Shown: positions 1 through 7,021, numbered from the stretch's first letter. The stretch is 37,173 nt of DNA from Candidatus Woesearchaeota archaeon (GCA_016185605.1 JACPNG010000016.1:1-37173), one strand, 5' to 3'. Program-made: numbers and translations. The notes: generated from the sequence alone by a model not told the origin.

Positions 1-301
1 AAGCTGTCTTTTGCTTGCCGTTGAGAAATACTTGATTTCCTTTTTTAGTAACATCTACATATTCTAAGTCATTTACTACCAAATCATTCCCAGCCAATAA
101 ATAGTCAACCTTAAAATTTTCCAGGTTAATCTTGTCTACTTTATCAAATTCAATTATTTGTTTTGGCGGCTGTGATTTTAGGTGTGGATTATTGGAGTCA
201 TAAAGTGCAATAAAACAAGGCCTGAACATGTCATCCTTGGCTTTGGCTTTCTTGTCCCTCTTCGTCCTTCCTATAATTACGCTTTTGGTTTTATATTTCA
301 T
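1..301 (-). CDS. Hypothetical protein, 3' end outside window
   Basis: An open frame of 100 codons begins with ATG at 301 and runs off the left edge of the window without a stop. Its ATG overlaps the TGA of the S6e gene (ATGA), which indicates translational coupling and the same operon. The N-terminus is basic (MKYKTKSVIIGRTKRDKKAK), followed by a mixed alpha/beta-looking stretch with LEYVDVTKKGNQ. I do not recognise a family. The position behind IF2 and S6e suggests a translation or RNA-related role, but this is only context. The frame is free of stops throughout and has the same AT-rich codon use as its neighbours, so I consider it real. Confidence 0.7.
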   Translation of the reverse strand, partial: MKYKTKSVIIGRTKRDKKAKAKDDMFRPCFIALYDSNNPHLKSQPPKQIIEFDKVDKINLENFKVDYLLAGNDLVVNDLEYVDVTKKGNQVFLNGKQKTA

Positions 302-684
302 TTTTTGTCTTCTTTCTTCGGAAACATCTCGTCCATTGATTTTACACCCTGCTTTATTATTTTTAAATTTATTTGTGCTATATCTTGACTGACTATTGCT
401 CCCCTTATTGTCTTTCTTTTTCTAATCCCTTTTTTCATCTTATTTATTCCAGGGCCTTTTGTCAATAATGCTTTTTTTCTTCCTACACTTTGAAAATCCT
501 TTCTCATTGGAAATCCTGATTTGTCTGATCCACCCATTATTTCAAATTCATAGCCGTCTAATCCAATGGGATTTCCCTGTATTTTCTCTCCAATCTTTTT
601 ATTATCAAATATCTCAGCATTAATGGATTTAGAATAACTCCTTCCTGTTTTAGGATCATTTACAACTAATTTGAATTCAGGCAT
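298..684 (-). CDS. rps6e: 30S ribosomal protein S6e
   Basis: This is ribosomal protein eS6 of the small subunit, 128 aa, as expected for archaeal members, which lack the long eukaryotic C-terminal tail. The start MPEFKLVVNDPKTGRSYSK, the internal GxxIDGxE-like strand (GLDGYEFEIMGGSDKSGFPM) and the KGPGINKMKKGIRKRKTIRG segment are family hallmarks. The ATG directly abuts the TAA of the IF2 gene (TAAATG), so the two are translated from one mRNA, and the stop overlaps the next ATG. IF2 and S6e are often linked in archaea. Confidence 0.95.
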   Translation of the reverse strand: MPEFKLVVNDPKTGRSYSKSINAEIFDNKKIGEKIQGNPIGLDGYEFEIMGGSDKSGFPMRKDFQSVGRKKALLTKGPGINKMKKGIRKRKTIRGAIVSQDIAQINLKIIKQGVKSMDEMFPKKEDKK

Positions 685-2400
685 TTATACCCCCCATAAA
701 GCATTTTCTTTTCTTTTAATTTTAGCTATCTCTTTTAATAACTCCACCTCAGCCTTATTTAAATATTTTGTTAGCTTTTTAAGCTTAACGAAATCCTTTT
801 CAGGAATATCTGAATATAATATATCTCCTTCGTGAAGCTGCCTTCCGACTATTATGTCCGGCATGGCTATTGCAGCTTGCTTTCCAGAATTTACTTCATT
901 TACATTTTCTTTCTCATGCTGGATGCTTTTTACATTGGCAATATGCTTTCCATTCTTCATCAATGGAGTATTAGTCTTTAATTTTCCAGTTAGAATATCA
1001 GCCCCGACAATAGCTGGATTACTTTGCCTGAAGACATAACCCTGCATTATCTCTAATTTACATGGCCTTATTAAATTTTCAAGCTCTCTTGACTCAAGTG
1101 ATTTTTTCTCCTTGTCAATCCATAATTCAAATTCTTCTATTATTTTGTAGATTATATCGCTGTGTATTATTTTTACAGTTGATTTTACTCCTGACTTGAC
1201 ATTGAATGCCAGTATAATCTTGTTTAACGGGTCTTTTTCAGCTGTTGTATCTGAGATGTCATTTTTTGTTATATCTCCTATTGAGGCTTTTTTGATTTTT
1301 ATATTTCTATTTCTCAATAAAGATACTAAAGCTTCCAATGAGCCAAGTGAATCTGCCTTGACAACAATTCCAGACTTGTCAGTTTCTATTATAACCTCCT
1401 CTACCTCTTTTTGTATCTCTTTTTTTGTTTTTTCAATATCATCTAGAGTAACTACGCTAAGAGGCATTCCAGCTATTGCATCATTTAAGTCTGGAGCAAA
1501 TATTTTTACAGCTGCAGCTGCATTTACCTCTTTGACTTGTTTTAATCCTTCTTTTTCAGGAACAAACAATGATCTTATCTTTGTTAATATTGGATTATCA
1601 ACTCCGCCTATTATTATTTGGTCATTTACTTTTAATATCCCATCATAGATTATGGCATCTACTGTTGTTCCTAGTTTTTTGTCATCTTTAACCTCTAATA
1701 TGGTGCCTTTTGCCTTGCCTTTGACATGAATTTTCAATGAAGATTCAAGATATTTTTGAGCTAATCCTGTTATGACCATAAACAATTCTGGAAATCCCTC
1801 TGTTGTCTTTGCTGAGCATGGAATTATAGCAATTTGTTTTGTATGGTCCTCTACCCTGTCAAATCTTTCTACTTTTATATTTAGATTGTATAATTCTCCT
1901 AAAATCTCATATAGTTTATAGTCTAATTTCTCTTTAACAGATTCTGGCTGGGAGCTAATATTATTTAAAAGAAAACTTTTTTGCGATTTCCATCCTGGAA
2001 TTAAATCTATTTTGTTTAATGCAATTACAAATGGAGTCTTATATTGCTTTAAAATTTCAATGGCTTCTAATGTCTGGGGCTTAATTCCTTCATTTACATC
2101 TATAACCAATATTGCTATATCAGCTAGATTTCCCCCTCTTTTTCTTAGATTTGTAAAAGCTTCATGCCCTGGAGTATCAATCATTAATAATCCTGGAATT
2201 GATAATTTTATTTTTAATTGGTCTAATAAGGAGCCGCATATTTTTTTTATGTTGTCTATTGGAACATTTATCGCAAATATCCTCTGGGTTATAAATCCAG
2301 CTTCGTGCTTAGTAATAGAGATCTCTCTAATCTTTTCTATTATGGTTGATTTTCCATGATCAACATGCCCGACTAATACAACTATTGGCTGCCTTATCAT
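685..2400 (-). CDS. infB: Translation initiation factor aIF5B (IF2 family)
   Basis: This GTPase promotes subunit joining and initiator tRNA placement at the end of translation initiation. At 571 aa it is close to the usual archaeal size. G1 is GHVDHGKS at 11-18, G3 is DTPGH at 75-79, G4 is NKID at 129-132, and G5 is the SAKT near 196. Domains II-IV follow, including the KADSLGSLEAL segment of domain III, and the C-terminus has GRQLHEGDILYSDIPE. Switch I reads EAGFITQRIFA, where the family usually has EAGGITQHIGA; the key Thr is kept. No strong Shine-Dalgarno site precedes the ATG. It leads the operon with S6e. Confidence 0.97.
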   Translation of the reverse strand: MIRQPIVVLVGHVDHGKSTIIEKIREISITKHEAGFITQRIFAINVPIDNIKKICGSLLDQLKIKLSIPGLLMIDTPGHEAFTNLRKRGGNLADIAILVIDVNEGIKPQTLEAIEILKQYKTPFVIALNKIDLIPGWKSQKSFLLNNISSQPESVKEKLDYKLYEILGELYNLNIKVERFDRVEDHTKQIAIIPCSAKTTEGFPELFMVITGLAQKYLESSLKIHVKGKAKGTILEVKDDKKLGTTVDAIIYDGILKVNDQIIIGGVDNPILTKIRSLFVPEKEGLKQVKEVNAAAAVKIFAPDLNDAIAGMPLSVVTLDDIEKTKKEIQKEVEEVIIETDKSGIVVKADSLGSLEALVSLLRNRNIKIKKASIGDITKNDISDTTAEKDPLNKIILAFNVKSGVKSTVKIIHSDIIYKIIEEFELWIDKEKKSLESRELENLIRPCKLEIMQGYVFRQSNPAIVGADILTGKLKTNTPLMKNGKHIANVKSIQHEKENVNEVNSGKQAAIAMPDIIVGRQLHEGDILYSDIPEKDFVKLKKLTKYLNKAEVELLKEIAKIKRKENALWGV

Positions 2401-2519
2401 CCAAAAAGAATTTATTTTTTGGTTTAAAAATCATTCGTTTAGCCAAATCTTCAAGCATAAGAATTTATTATAAAATAAGAACTAAGTTAAAAATATAAAA
2501 AGAAAAAATAGAAATAATC

Positions 2520-2711
2520 TTATTCTTTTGTTACATAATAGATTAGGTACAATCCTGCTAATCCTACCAAATAATAGACTATATTCACTAGTGCCGGAAA
2601 TGATCCAAAAACTAGCTCTACTACATTAAAGTCAAATGCAGTCAATCCCCAGTTTATGCTACCTACTATAGCTAAAACCAGAGCTATCCAATCTACGACA
2701 TTTTTTGCCAT
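2520..2711 (-). CDS. DUF378 family two-helix membrane protein
   Basis: A 63-aa protein with two hydrophobic helices (about 8-30 and 38-60) and the DUF378 signature SINWGLTAFDFNVVELVFGS. The family is a small integral membrane protein of unknown function found in bacteria and archaea. GGAGG lies about 10 nt upstream of the ATG. A TATA-like sequence TTTATATAT on the minus strand around 2758-2769 sits at a suitable distance for its own promoter. It is likely monocistronic. Confidence 0.85.
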   Translation of the reverse strand: MAKNVVDWIALVLAIVGSINWGLTAFDFNVVELVFGSFPALVNIVYYLVGLAGLYLIYYVTKE

Positions 2712-2824
2712 TCAGTATGCGCCTCCTTTGATTTTGATTAGTTTATAGAGTTAAAACAGATATATAAACCTTTCCAGATGGTCTAATTTAAGATAATTAT
2801 AAAATTTATTTATAGAATAAAGAA

Positions 2825-2841
2825 GGGAGCAGAAAGCTCCC
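2825..2841 (-). terminator. Hairpin terminator after the 20-codon ORF
   Basis: A perfect 6-bp GC-rich stem (GGGAGC/GCTCCC) with a 5-nt loop is followed on the minus strand by a pyrimidine-rich run (TTCTTTATT). It sits 20 bp past the stop of the small ORF at 2861-2923 and before the DUF378 promoter, so it would separate the two units. Confidence 0.6.
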
Positions 2842-2860
2842 CCTGAAATAACTAAGAAAA

Positions 2861-2923
2861 TTATCTTCTCTTAGATTTTCTCTTGACAACTCTTTTTGAG
2901 TTTGTTGCTTTTCTTTTAGCCAT
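2861..2923 (-). CDS. Very basic 20-aa micropeptide
   Basis: The ORF encodes MAKRKATNSKRVVKRKSKRR, with eleven Lys/Arg in 20 residues and no acidic residue. The pattern GGAGG-AAAA-ATG places an almost ideal Shine-Dalgarno site 4 nt before the start, much better than most genes in this window have. A GC-rich hairpin terminator follows 20 bp after the stop, and a structured leader with a TATA box precedes it. The composition recalls tiny rRNA-binding proteins such as eL41, but I see no convincing sequence match, so the function is unknown. It could also be a short nucleic-acid-binding peptide. The signals around it, not its length, support the call. Confidence 0.6.
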   Translation of the reverse strand: MAKRKATNSKRVVKRKSKRR

Positions 2924-3043
2924 TTTTCCTCCGTATGATATAGCTATTTCTAGAGTATTGTAGTTGCCTGCAAAACCCTAGAAGATAGTTATTATAATTT
3001 CAACCGGGAAAACAAGCATAAGCTTATTTTTGTTGAAACTATC
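2924..3043 (-). ncRNA. Structured 5' leader of the 20-aa ORF
   Basis: About 120 nt separate the predicted transcription start near 3043 from the ORF. The 5' end can fold: GATAG at 3043-3039 pairs with CTATC at 2988-2984, and TTTCAAC at 3038-3032 pairs with GTTGAAA at 3004-2998, with a 9-nt bulge (2989-2997). The enclosed part holds the palindrome ATAAGCTTAT. A second weak closing stem CTAG/CTAG lies nearer the ORF. The 5' end predicted from the TATA box coincides with the first base of the long stem. It may be a regulatory leader or a small RNA carrying an ORF. Confidence 0.4.
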
Positions 3044-3064
3044 GCAGTATTTTTACAATACTGC

Positions 3065-3073
3065 TTTATAAAT
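3065..3073 (-). promoter_or_regulatory. TATA box of the micropeptide unit
   Basis: ATTTATAAA on the minus strand lies about 26 bp before the 5' end of the long leader stem. Next to it, at 3044-3064, is an 8-bp perfect inverted repeat (GCAGTATT/AATACTGC, 5-nt loop) between TATA box and predicted start, a position suited to an operator. The rest of 3074-3217 shows only AT-rich sequence. Confidence 0.45.
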
Positions 3074-3217
3074 GCCTTCAAAATTTAGGGCATTTAACTG
3101 TTAATTAAGCTGTTTTCATTGTATTTAAATCTTTCTATTTTTAAGAATTTTGTAATTTCCCGACGACATTATTGATTTTCATATTTTCAAAATATTTTTT
3201 GAAATTTTTATTTAGGG

Positions 3218-3228
3218 GTATAATTTAA
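3218..3228 (+). promoter_or_regulatory. Probable TATA box of the L7Ae operon
   Basis: GTATAATTTAA is preceded by a short G run (AGGGG). Counting about 25 bp downstream puts transcription start near 3247, giving a leader of about 65 nt before the L7Ae ATG. That is long for this genome, where several genes look leaderless. Confidence 0.4.
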
Positions 3229-3249
3229 TTTGTATTCAAAGTAGAATAT

Positions 3250-3309
3250 ATGAAAAAGTTTAAAAAGGGTTTTTCCAGATACAAATCATCAGCCAATGAT
3301 ACGAGGTAA
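3250..3309 (+). CDS. Possible 19-aa upstream ORF of the L7Ae operon
   Basis: ATG at 3250 opens a 19-codon frame, MKKFKKGFSRYKSSANDTR, that stops at TAA 3307-3309, just before the L7Ae ATG. The predicted transcription start lies only a few bases before it, so it could be read as a leaderless upstream ORF. Its end overlaps the Shine-Dalgarno site of L7Ae (GAGGT at 3303-3307). It may be a leader peptide or simply a chance frame within a regulatory leader. Confidence 0.3.
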   Translation: MKKFKKGFSRYKSSANDTR

Positions 3310-3312
3310 AAA

Positions 3313-3651
3313 ATGAATGTTTCAAAAGAATTGCAGGATAAGGTTTTTGAGGTAATAGAAATAGCTAAGACCACTGGAAAAGTCAAGAAAGGAACTAACG
3401 AAGCTACAAAAGTCATAGAAAGGGGAATAGCAAAATTAGTTGTTGTTGCCAGTGATGTAAATCCTCCAGAAGTCACAATGCACATTGAGCCATTATGCAA
3501 GGAAAAAGGAATTCCATGCGTCCATGTCGACAAAAAAGAAGAATTAGGATCAGCAGCTGGGTTGCAAAGGCCAACATCATCTGTTGCTGTAGTAAGCGAG
3601 GGTGAAGCTAAAGATCAATTAAAGGAAGTTCTTGAAAAATTAAAGAAATAA
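3313..3651 (+). CDS. rpl7ae: 50S ribosomal protein L7Ae
   Basis: A 112-aa L7Ae/eL8 protein that binds kink-turns in rRNA, box C/D and H/ACA guide RNAs and archaeal RNase P RNA. The signature [22 protein letters not shown] (about 36-57), the [14 protein letters not shown] stretch and the [11 protein letters not shown] near the end are typical. The GAGGT Shine-Dalgarno site lies 5 nt before the ATG. It starts the run L7Ae-S28e-L24e, a conserved archaeal order. In Sulfolobus, L7Ae is known to bind its own mRNA leader; see the leader finding. Confidence 0.97.
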   Translation: MNVSKELQDKVFEVIEIAKTTGKVKKGTNEATKVIERGIAKLVVVASDVNPPEVTMHIEPLCKEKGIPCVHVDKKEELGSAAGLQRPTSSVAVVSEGEAKDQLKEVLEKLKK

Positions 3652-3652
3652 A

Positions 3653-3940
3653 ATGCCTGCCAAAATAAGAAGAGACCAACAACAGCCAAAAGAAGAAGTT
3701 AAGCAGCAAGAATTCAAAACTCTATTTACAAATGCTGTTCCAGCTATAGTTGAAGAGATAATAGTAAGGACAGGTTCAAGAGGGGAAGTAACCCAGGTAA
3801 GATGCAAGATTTTAGACGGAAGGGATAAAAATAAGATTCTTAGAAGAAATGTAAAAGGTCCAGTAAGATTAAAAGATATTCTAATGCTAAGGGAAACCGA
3901 GATAGAAGCCAGAAAATTAGCCCAGACAAGGAGAGGATAA
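3653..3940 (+). CDS. rps28e: 30S ribosomal protein S28e
   Basis: The C-terminal 70 residues carry the eS28 pattern ([45 protein letters not shown]). With 95 aa it is about 25 residues longer than usual because of a polar N-terminal extension rich in Gln, Lys and Glu ([20 protein letters not shown]). The ATG lies one base after the L7Ae stop, and no internal Met offers a shorter start, so the extension is probably real. It is coupled to L24e through a TAATG overlap. Confidence 0.95.
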   Translation: MPAKIRRDQQQPKEEVKQQEFKTLFTNAVPAIVEEIIVRTGSRGEVTQVRCKILDGRDKNKILRRNVKGPVRLKDILMLRETEIEARKLAQTRRG

Positions 3941-4116
3941 TGCCAAATTGCAGTTTTTGCGGATTAGAAATTGAAAAAGGAACTGGAAAATTATTCGTTT
4001 TCAAATCTGGAAAATTAGCTCATTTCTGCTCAAATAAATGCGAAAAGAATATGCTAAAATTAAAAAGAAAGCCTAGAAATTTTAAATGGACTAAAAGCTA
4101 TATTAAAGGCGAATAA
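3940..4116 (+). CDS. rpl24e: 50S ribosomal protein L24e
   Basis: A 58-aa zinc-binding protein of the large subunit. Cys4 and Cys7 (NCSFCG) and the pair near 36-40 (FCSNKC) form the zinc site; the FVFKSGKLAHFCS and RKPRNFKWTKSY segments are diagnostic for eL24. The ATG shares a base with the stop of S28e (TAATG). It is short and easy to miss in automated calling. Confidence 0.95.
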   Translation: MPNCSFCGLEIEKGTGKLFVFKSGKLAHFCSNKCEKNMLKLKRKPRNFKWTKSYIKGE

Positions 4117-4124
4117 TTTCTAAT

Positions 4125-4430
4125 ATGGATAAGAAAAGATTAGAACAATTAAGCAAGCTTGAAGAAGCTATATCCCAGATAAAAATCCAGATAAGCAGGG
4201 GATATGGCTGTTGGTATAGGTCTACTAATCATGATACAGCTGGATTGTGTGAAGTTCATGAATTAAGATGCCCATATATGAATGAAAACCTTAGCTGCGG
4301 ATATGATAGAAAGCCAACAGGAAAAGACTTGGATGGATGGGAAGAAGAACGTAAAATTAAAATAGGAAAAGAAAGAGAATTAGCTAGTAGAAGTTGGATA
4401 GCTAGAAAATTTAGTAAGTTTTATAAGTAG
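4125..4430 (+). CDS. Hypothetical Cys-containing protein
   Basis: 101 aa, 8 bp after L24e and 19 bp before NDPK, so part of the ribosomal operon. A charged helix at 1-25 is followed by a central region with four cysteines at about 29, 42, 49 and 58, plus His 36 and 45, which could bind a metal, and a charged C-terminal helix. I do not recognise a family. Confidence 0.65.
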   Translation: MDKKRLEQLSKLEEAISQIKIQISRGYGCWYRSTNHDTAGLCEVHELRCPYMNENLSCGYDRKPTGKDLDGWEEERKIKIGKERELASRSWIARKFSKFYK

Positions 4431-4449
4431 AATATTTAGATAAATCAGC

Positions 4450-5028
4450 ATGATAGAAAGAACATTAGTTTTAATCAAGCCAGACGGAGTAAAGAGGGGA
4501 CTAATAGGGGAGATAACCCATAGATTTGAAAAGATTGGGTTAAAGATTGTTGGATTAAAATTAGTTCATGTTGATAGAAAATTTGCAGAAAAACATTATC
4601 CTGTTACAGAAAAATGGTATAATAAAGTTGGTACAAATACATTAGACGATTCTCAAAAGTATGGAATAAGTGCTAAAGAAACAATTGGAACAGATGATCC
4701 AATTGAAATAGGAAAAAAAATCCATGAATGGAATGTTGATTTTTTAACTTCTGGGCCAATAGTAGCTATGGTATTGGAGGGAGTTCATAGTATTGAAGCT
4801 GTAAGAAAATTAGTAGGAGTGACAGTTCCAAATCTAGCTGCACCTGGAACTATTAGGGGTGATTTATCAACACACTCCGCCTTGTCTTATAATGTGCAGA
4901 AAAAAGCTATTTATAATCTAGTTCACTCCTCCGGAAATAAAGAAGAAGCAGAAAAGGAGATTTCTTTATGGTTCAAGAAAAATGAATTATTTAATTATAA
5001 GACAATTCACGAAGAGCATATTATATGA
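4450..5028 (+). CDS. ndk: Nucleoside diphosphate kinase, long form
   Basis: Transfers the gamma phosphate between NTPs and NDPs through a phosphohistidine. It starts with the ERTLVLIKPDGVKRG motif; the catalytic His is H159 in NLVHSSG, and GTIRGDLS at 133-140 is the nucleotide-binding segment. At 192 aa it is about 40 longer than the standard enzyme because of an insertion at about 53-95 (around WYNKVGTNTLDDSQKYG). This insertion is seen in some other long NDPKs. The gene overlaps the next one by 4 bp (ATGA). Its linkage to L7Ae-S28e-L24e is a classic archaeal arrangement. Confidence 0.95.
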   Translation: MIERTLVLIKPDGVKRGLIGEITHRFEKIGLKIVGLKLVHVDRKFAEKHYPVTEKWYNKVGTNTLDDSQKYGISAKETIGTDDPIEIGKKIHEWNVDFLTSGPIVAMVLEGVHSIEAVRKLVGVTVPNLAAPGTIRGDLSTHSALSYNVQKKAIYNLVHSSGNKEEAEKEISLWFKKNELFNYKTIHEEHII

Positions 5029-5348
5029 TAGATTATTCAAAACCATTTAGGGTAAAGGTTATAGAAGATTCTAGACATAATGAAGAATTAGGTGTTTATG
5101 GAAGACAGAGTGGTAAATTCGGAATCTGTTTAGGTTATTATAAGTATCCAAATCATTGGGAAAAAGCGGATGAAAATAGTGGAAATCCATTAATTCTAAC
5201 TGACTCAGGGGATTATATATGGGGGTGTGAATGTTGGTGGGATCCAAATCCAAATGAGAAAAATGTTATTCCGCCAGATCTGGAAGCAATGGCTTTAGAA
5301 TTTCATAAAGCAGTGTTAAGGGATTTATTCATTCCTTCTCAGAATTAA
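5025..5348 (+). CDS. Hypothetical Trp/Tyr-rich protein
   Basis: 107 aa, coupled to ndk by an ATGA overlap. It is rich in aromatic residues (YYKYPNHWEK, YIWGCECWWDPNPNEK) and has a short C-terminal helix. No signal peptide or membrane segment is visible. I do not recognise a family. The coupling suggests coordinated synthesis with NDPK. Confidence 0.65.
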   Translation: MIDYSKPFRVKVIEDSRHNEELGVYGRQSGKFGICLGYYKYPNHWEKADENSGNPLILTDSGDYIWGCECWWDPNPNEKNVIPPDLEAMALEFHKAVLRDLFIPSQN

Positions 5349-5366
5349 AATAAATTACTACAAAAA

Positions 5367-5376
5367 TTTTATAAAT
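5367..5376 (+). promoter_or_regulatory. TATA box of the Hsp20 gene
   Basis: TTTTATAAAT lies about 25 bp before the predicted start near 5396. The leader would be only about 12 nt and would contain the Shine-Dalgarno sequence AGGTGAT. Confidence 0.5.
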
Positions 5377-5407
5377 AAACTATTATTGTATAAGCTAGGT
5401 GATTAAT

Positions 5408-5845
5408 ATGTATTGGGACCCATTTGATGAGATGAAAAGATTCAGGAAGGAAATGGATAATATGTTCGAGAGAGTATTTAGAAGAGATCTAAATTTGTCA
5501 AATAAGGATATTGATTTTAAACATCCTTTGGATAATGTAGCAGAAAAAGACAATGAGGTTATTGTTAAACTAAATATGCCTGGAGTGGAAAAGAAAGATA
5601 TTATTTTGAATATAACAGAAGATTATGTTGAGGTAAAAGCAGAAAAAAAAGAAGAAATTAAAATAGAAAAGAAAGGAATGAGAAAATATGAAAGGTCATA
5701 CAAAGGCTATCATAAAGTACTGCCTTTGCCAGCCAAAGTCAATGCTGAGAATGCTGTTGCAGAATACAAAGATGGAACATTAACAATCAAAATTCCGAAA
5801 AAAGGAAAAAAAGTTATAGAAAAGAAGAAAATAATTGTGAAATAA
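5408..5845 (+). CDS. hsp20: Hsp20/alpha-crystallin small heat shock protein
   Basis: An ATP-independent holdase chaperone of 145 aa. An N-terminal arm (YWDPFDEMKRFRKEMDNMFERVF) precedes the alpha-crystallin domain, with NVAEKDNEVIVKLNMPGVEK, the VKAEKKEE strand and the conserved YKDGTLTIKIPK near the C-terminus. I chose ATG at 5408 rather than the in-frame GTG at 5399, because the GTG overlaps AGGTGAT, which makes a good Shine-Dalgarno site 5 nt before the ATG. It is monocistronic, with its own TATA box and terminator. Confidence 0.95.
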   Translation: MYWDPFDEMKRFRKEMDNMFERVFRRDLNLSNKDIDFKHPLDNVAEKDNEVIVKLNMPGVEKKDIILNITEDYVEVKAEKKEEIKIEKKGMRKYERSYKGYHKVLPLPAKVNAENAVAEYKDGTLTIKIPKKGKKVIEKKKIIVK

Positions 5846-5855
5846 AAACAAGAAT

Positions 5856-5888
5856 GAGCAATAGGTTCGCCTCTTTTTCCTATTGCTC
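5856..5888 (+). terminator. Hairpin terminator after Hsp20
   Basis: A perfect 10-bp stem GAGCAATAGG/CCTATTGCTC has a 13-nt loop containing a T5 run, and begins 11 bp after the hsp20 stop. It is the strongest hairpin near this gene. Confidence 0.55.
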
Positions 5889-5926
5889 CTTGATATAATT
5901 TAATTATAGTAACTAATAGTGTATAA

Positions 5927-6544
5927 ATGGGATTAGAAGAGAATTTGGATAGGAATGGATTAAGTTCCAGACAGTTCAATTTAATAGAGAGAAGCAATAG
6001 AAAAGCAAATAATATATTTGAAAAAGATAAAATCTTAGTTACAACAATTATTGGTAGTTATATTGATGGCGAGTTTACTGAAAAGATAGCAAAAAAATAT
6101 TTTCAACTAGAATTTGCAAGAAATAGAAAATTTGCTACTAGGATTGTATATTTAATTCTCAAGAGAGGATTGACTGAGAGAAGAAGGAAATTTCTAAGAA
6201 GAGATCATTGGAGAAAATCTTTGGAATTTTCATATTTAAATGGAAAATTAGATAAAAAAAGAACAAAAAGAAGGGAAGATTCTCAAAAGGGTAGCCTGGT
6301 AAAAAATCAGGTTCCATGGTATGATTTGCCAGATAGGGAAGATTTTATATCTAGTAACTATGAAATTTTTATACCCGAGATAGCCTATGCCTATAATTTA
6401 TATTTAGATGGATATTCACATATAGAGATAGCTGGAGTTTTAAATAAAATTTATCATAATAAAAAAGAAGTAAGAAATGAAAATTCTACCCAAAAGAGTA
6501 TAAGAAGGTTCATAAAAAGATATATAGAAAGCAATAAAAGTTAA
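5927..6544 (+). CDS. Hypothetical basic protein
   Basis: 205 aa, very rich in Lys and Arg (for example LTERRRKFLRRDHWRK and KLDKKRTKRREDSQKG). An HTH-like segment may lie near the C-terminus (LDGYSHIEIAGVLNKIYHNKKEVR, about 162-185), ending in a basic helix (RRFIKRYIESNKS). This suggests nucleic acid binding, but I recognise no family. Confidence 0.6.
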   Translation: MGLEENLDRNGLSSRQFNLIERSNRKANNIFEKDKILVTTIIGSYIDGEFTEKIAKKYFQLEFARNRKFATRIVYLILKRGLTERRRKFLRRDHWRKSLEFSYLNGKLDKKRTKRREDSQKGSLVKNQVPWYDLPDREDFISSNYEIFIPEIAYAYNLYLDGYSHIEIAGVLNKIYHNKKEVRNENSTQKSIRRFIKRYIESNKS

Positions 6545-6570
6545 TATGCTATTAAAAACATGGATAAAAA

Positions 6571-6774
6571 ATGACTGATGGAATTAACGCTTCAAAAGTT
6601 AGCATTAATGGTAAAGGATTATGCGAGAAAGTAGCTAAATTTCCTGCAACTATTAAAGAATCTCTTTTAGATTATAATGATTATTTATTATGGGTTTTGA
6701 CTGGTAACCCTAAACATAAAATTAGATTTTATGAGGAGTTTTATAGAGATATGCCTATGGAACATTTTTATTAG
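6571..6774 (+). CDS. Hypothetical small protein
   Basis: 67 aa, 26 bp after the previous gene on the same strand. It has an amphipathic centre (ATIKESLLDYNDYLLWVLTGNP) and an acidic, aromatic end (YEEFYRDMPMEHFY). The 3' end overlaps the convergent gene by 4 bp. Function unknown. Confidence 0.45.
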   Translation: MTDGINASKVSINGKGLCEKVAKFPATIKESLLDYNDYLLWVLTGNPKHKIRFYEEFYRDMPMEHFY

Positions 6775-6974
6775 CTTCTTACTCTGGGATAATGTTGTTC
6801 ATATTGCCTCTCTAAAAACCCAAATAGATAATCTCTTTCTGATTGATGTGGTAATCCTCTGATATCACTTATTAATTTTTGATAAGAACCCTCTACTTTC
6901 TCTATTTTTTTAAGCCCTAAATTTCTTACCCTCATCTCAAGTTTTCTTGCTTTTTCACTTAGCCTATCTCTCAT
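6771..6974 (-). CDS. Hypothetical charged protein directly after tRNA-Tyr
   Basis: 67 aa from ATG 6974: a Lys/Arg/Glu-rich coiled-coil-like protein (RLSEKARKLEMRVRNLGLKKIEKVEG), then a polar end. The same frame can be extended to a TTG at 7046, but that would translate the tRNA gene, so I reject the longer form. The ATG is 12 nt past the tRNA 3' end, right after its T-run, so the gene may be read from tRNA promoter read-through. Function unknown. Confidence 0.45.
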   Translation of the reverse strand: MRDRLSEKARKLEMRVRNLGLKKIEKVEGSYQKLISDIRGLPHQSERDYLFGFLERQYEQHYPRVRS

Positions 6975-7021
6975 TTTGTAAAAAAATCCCCACGGGCGGA
7001 TTTGAACCGTCAACCTCACGG

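Noticed and set aside
1196-1648. Plus-strand frame of 150 codons inside the IF2 gene
   Set aside because: It is the antisense shadow of a well-supported gene and has no ribosome site or family resemblance. Other antisense frames over large genes (for example 9759-10094, 18164-18571, 34198-34626) were left out for the same reason.
2984-3043. GTTTCAAC-like sequence resembling a CRISPR repeat end
   Set aside because: It occurs once, as part of a hairpin, with no further repeats.
5399-5407. GTG start for Hsp20
   Set aside because: The GTG is part of the AGGTGAT ribosome site for the ATG at 5408.
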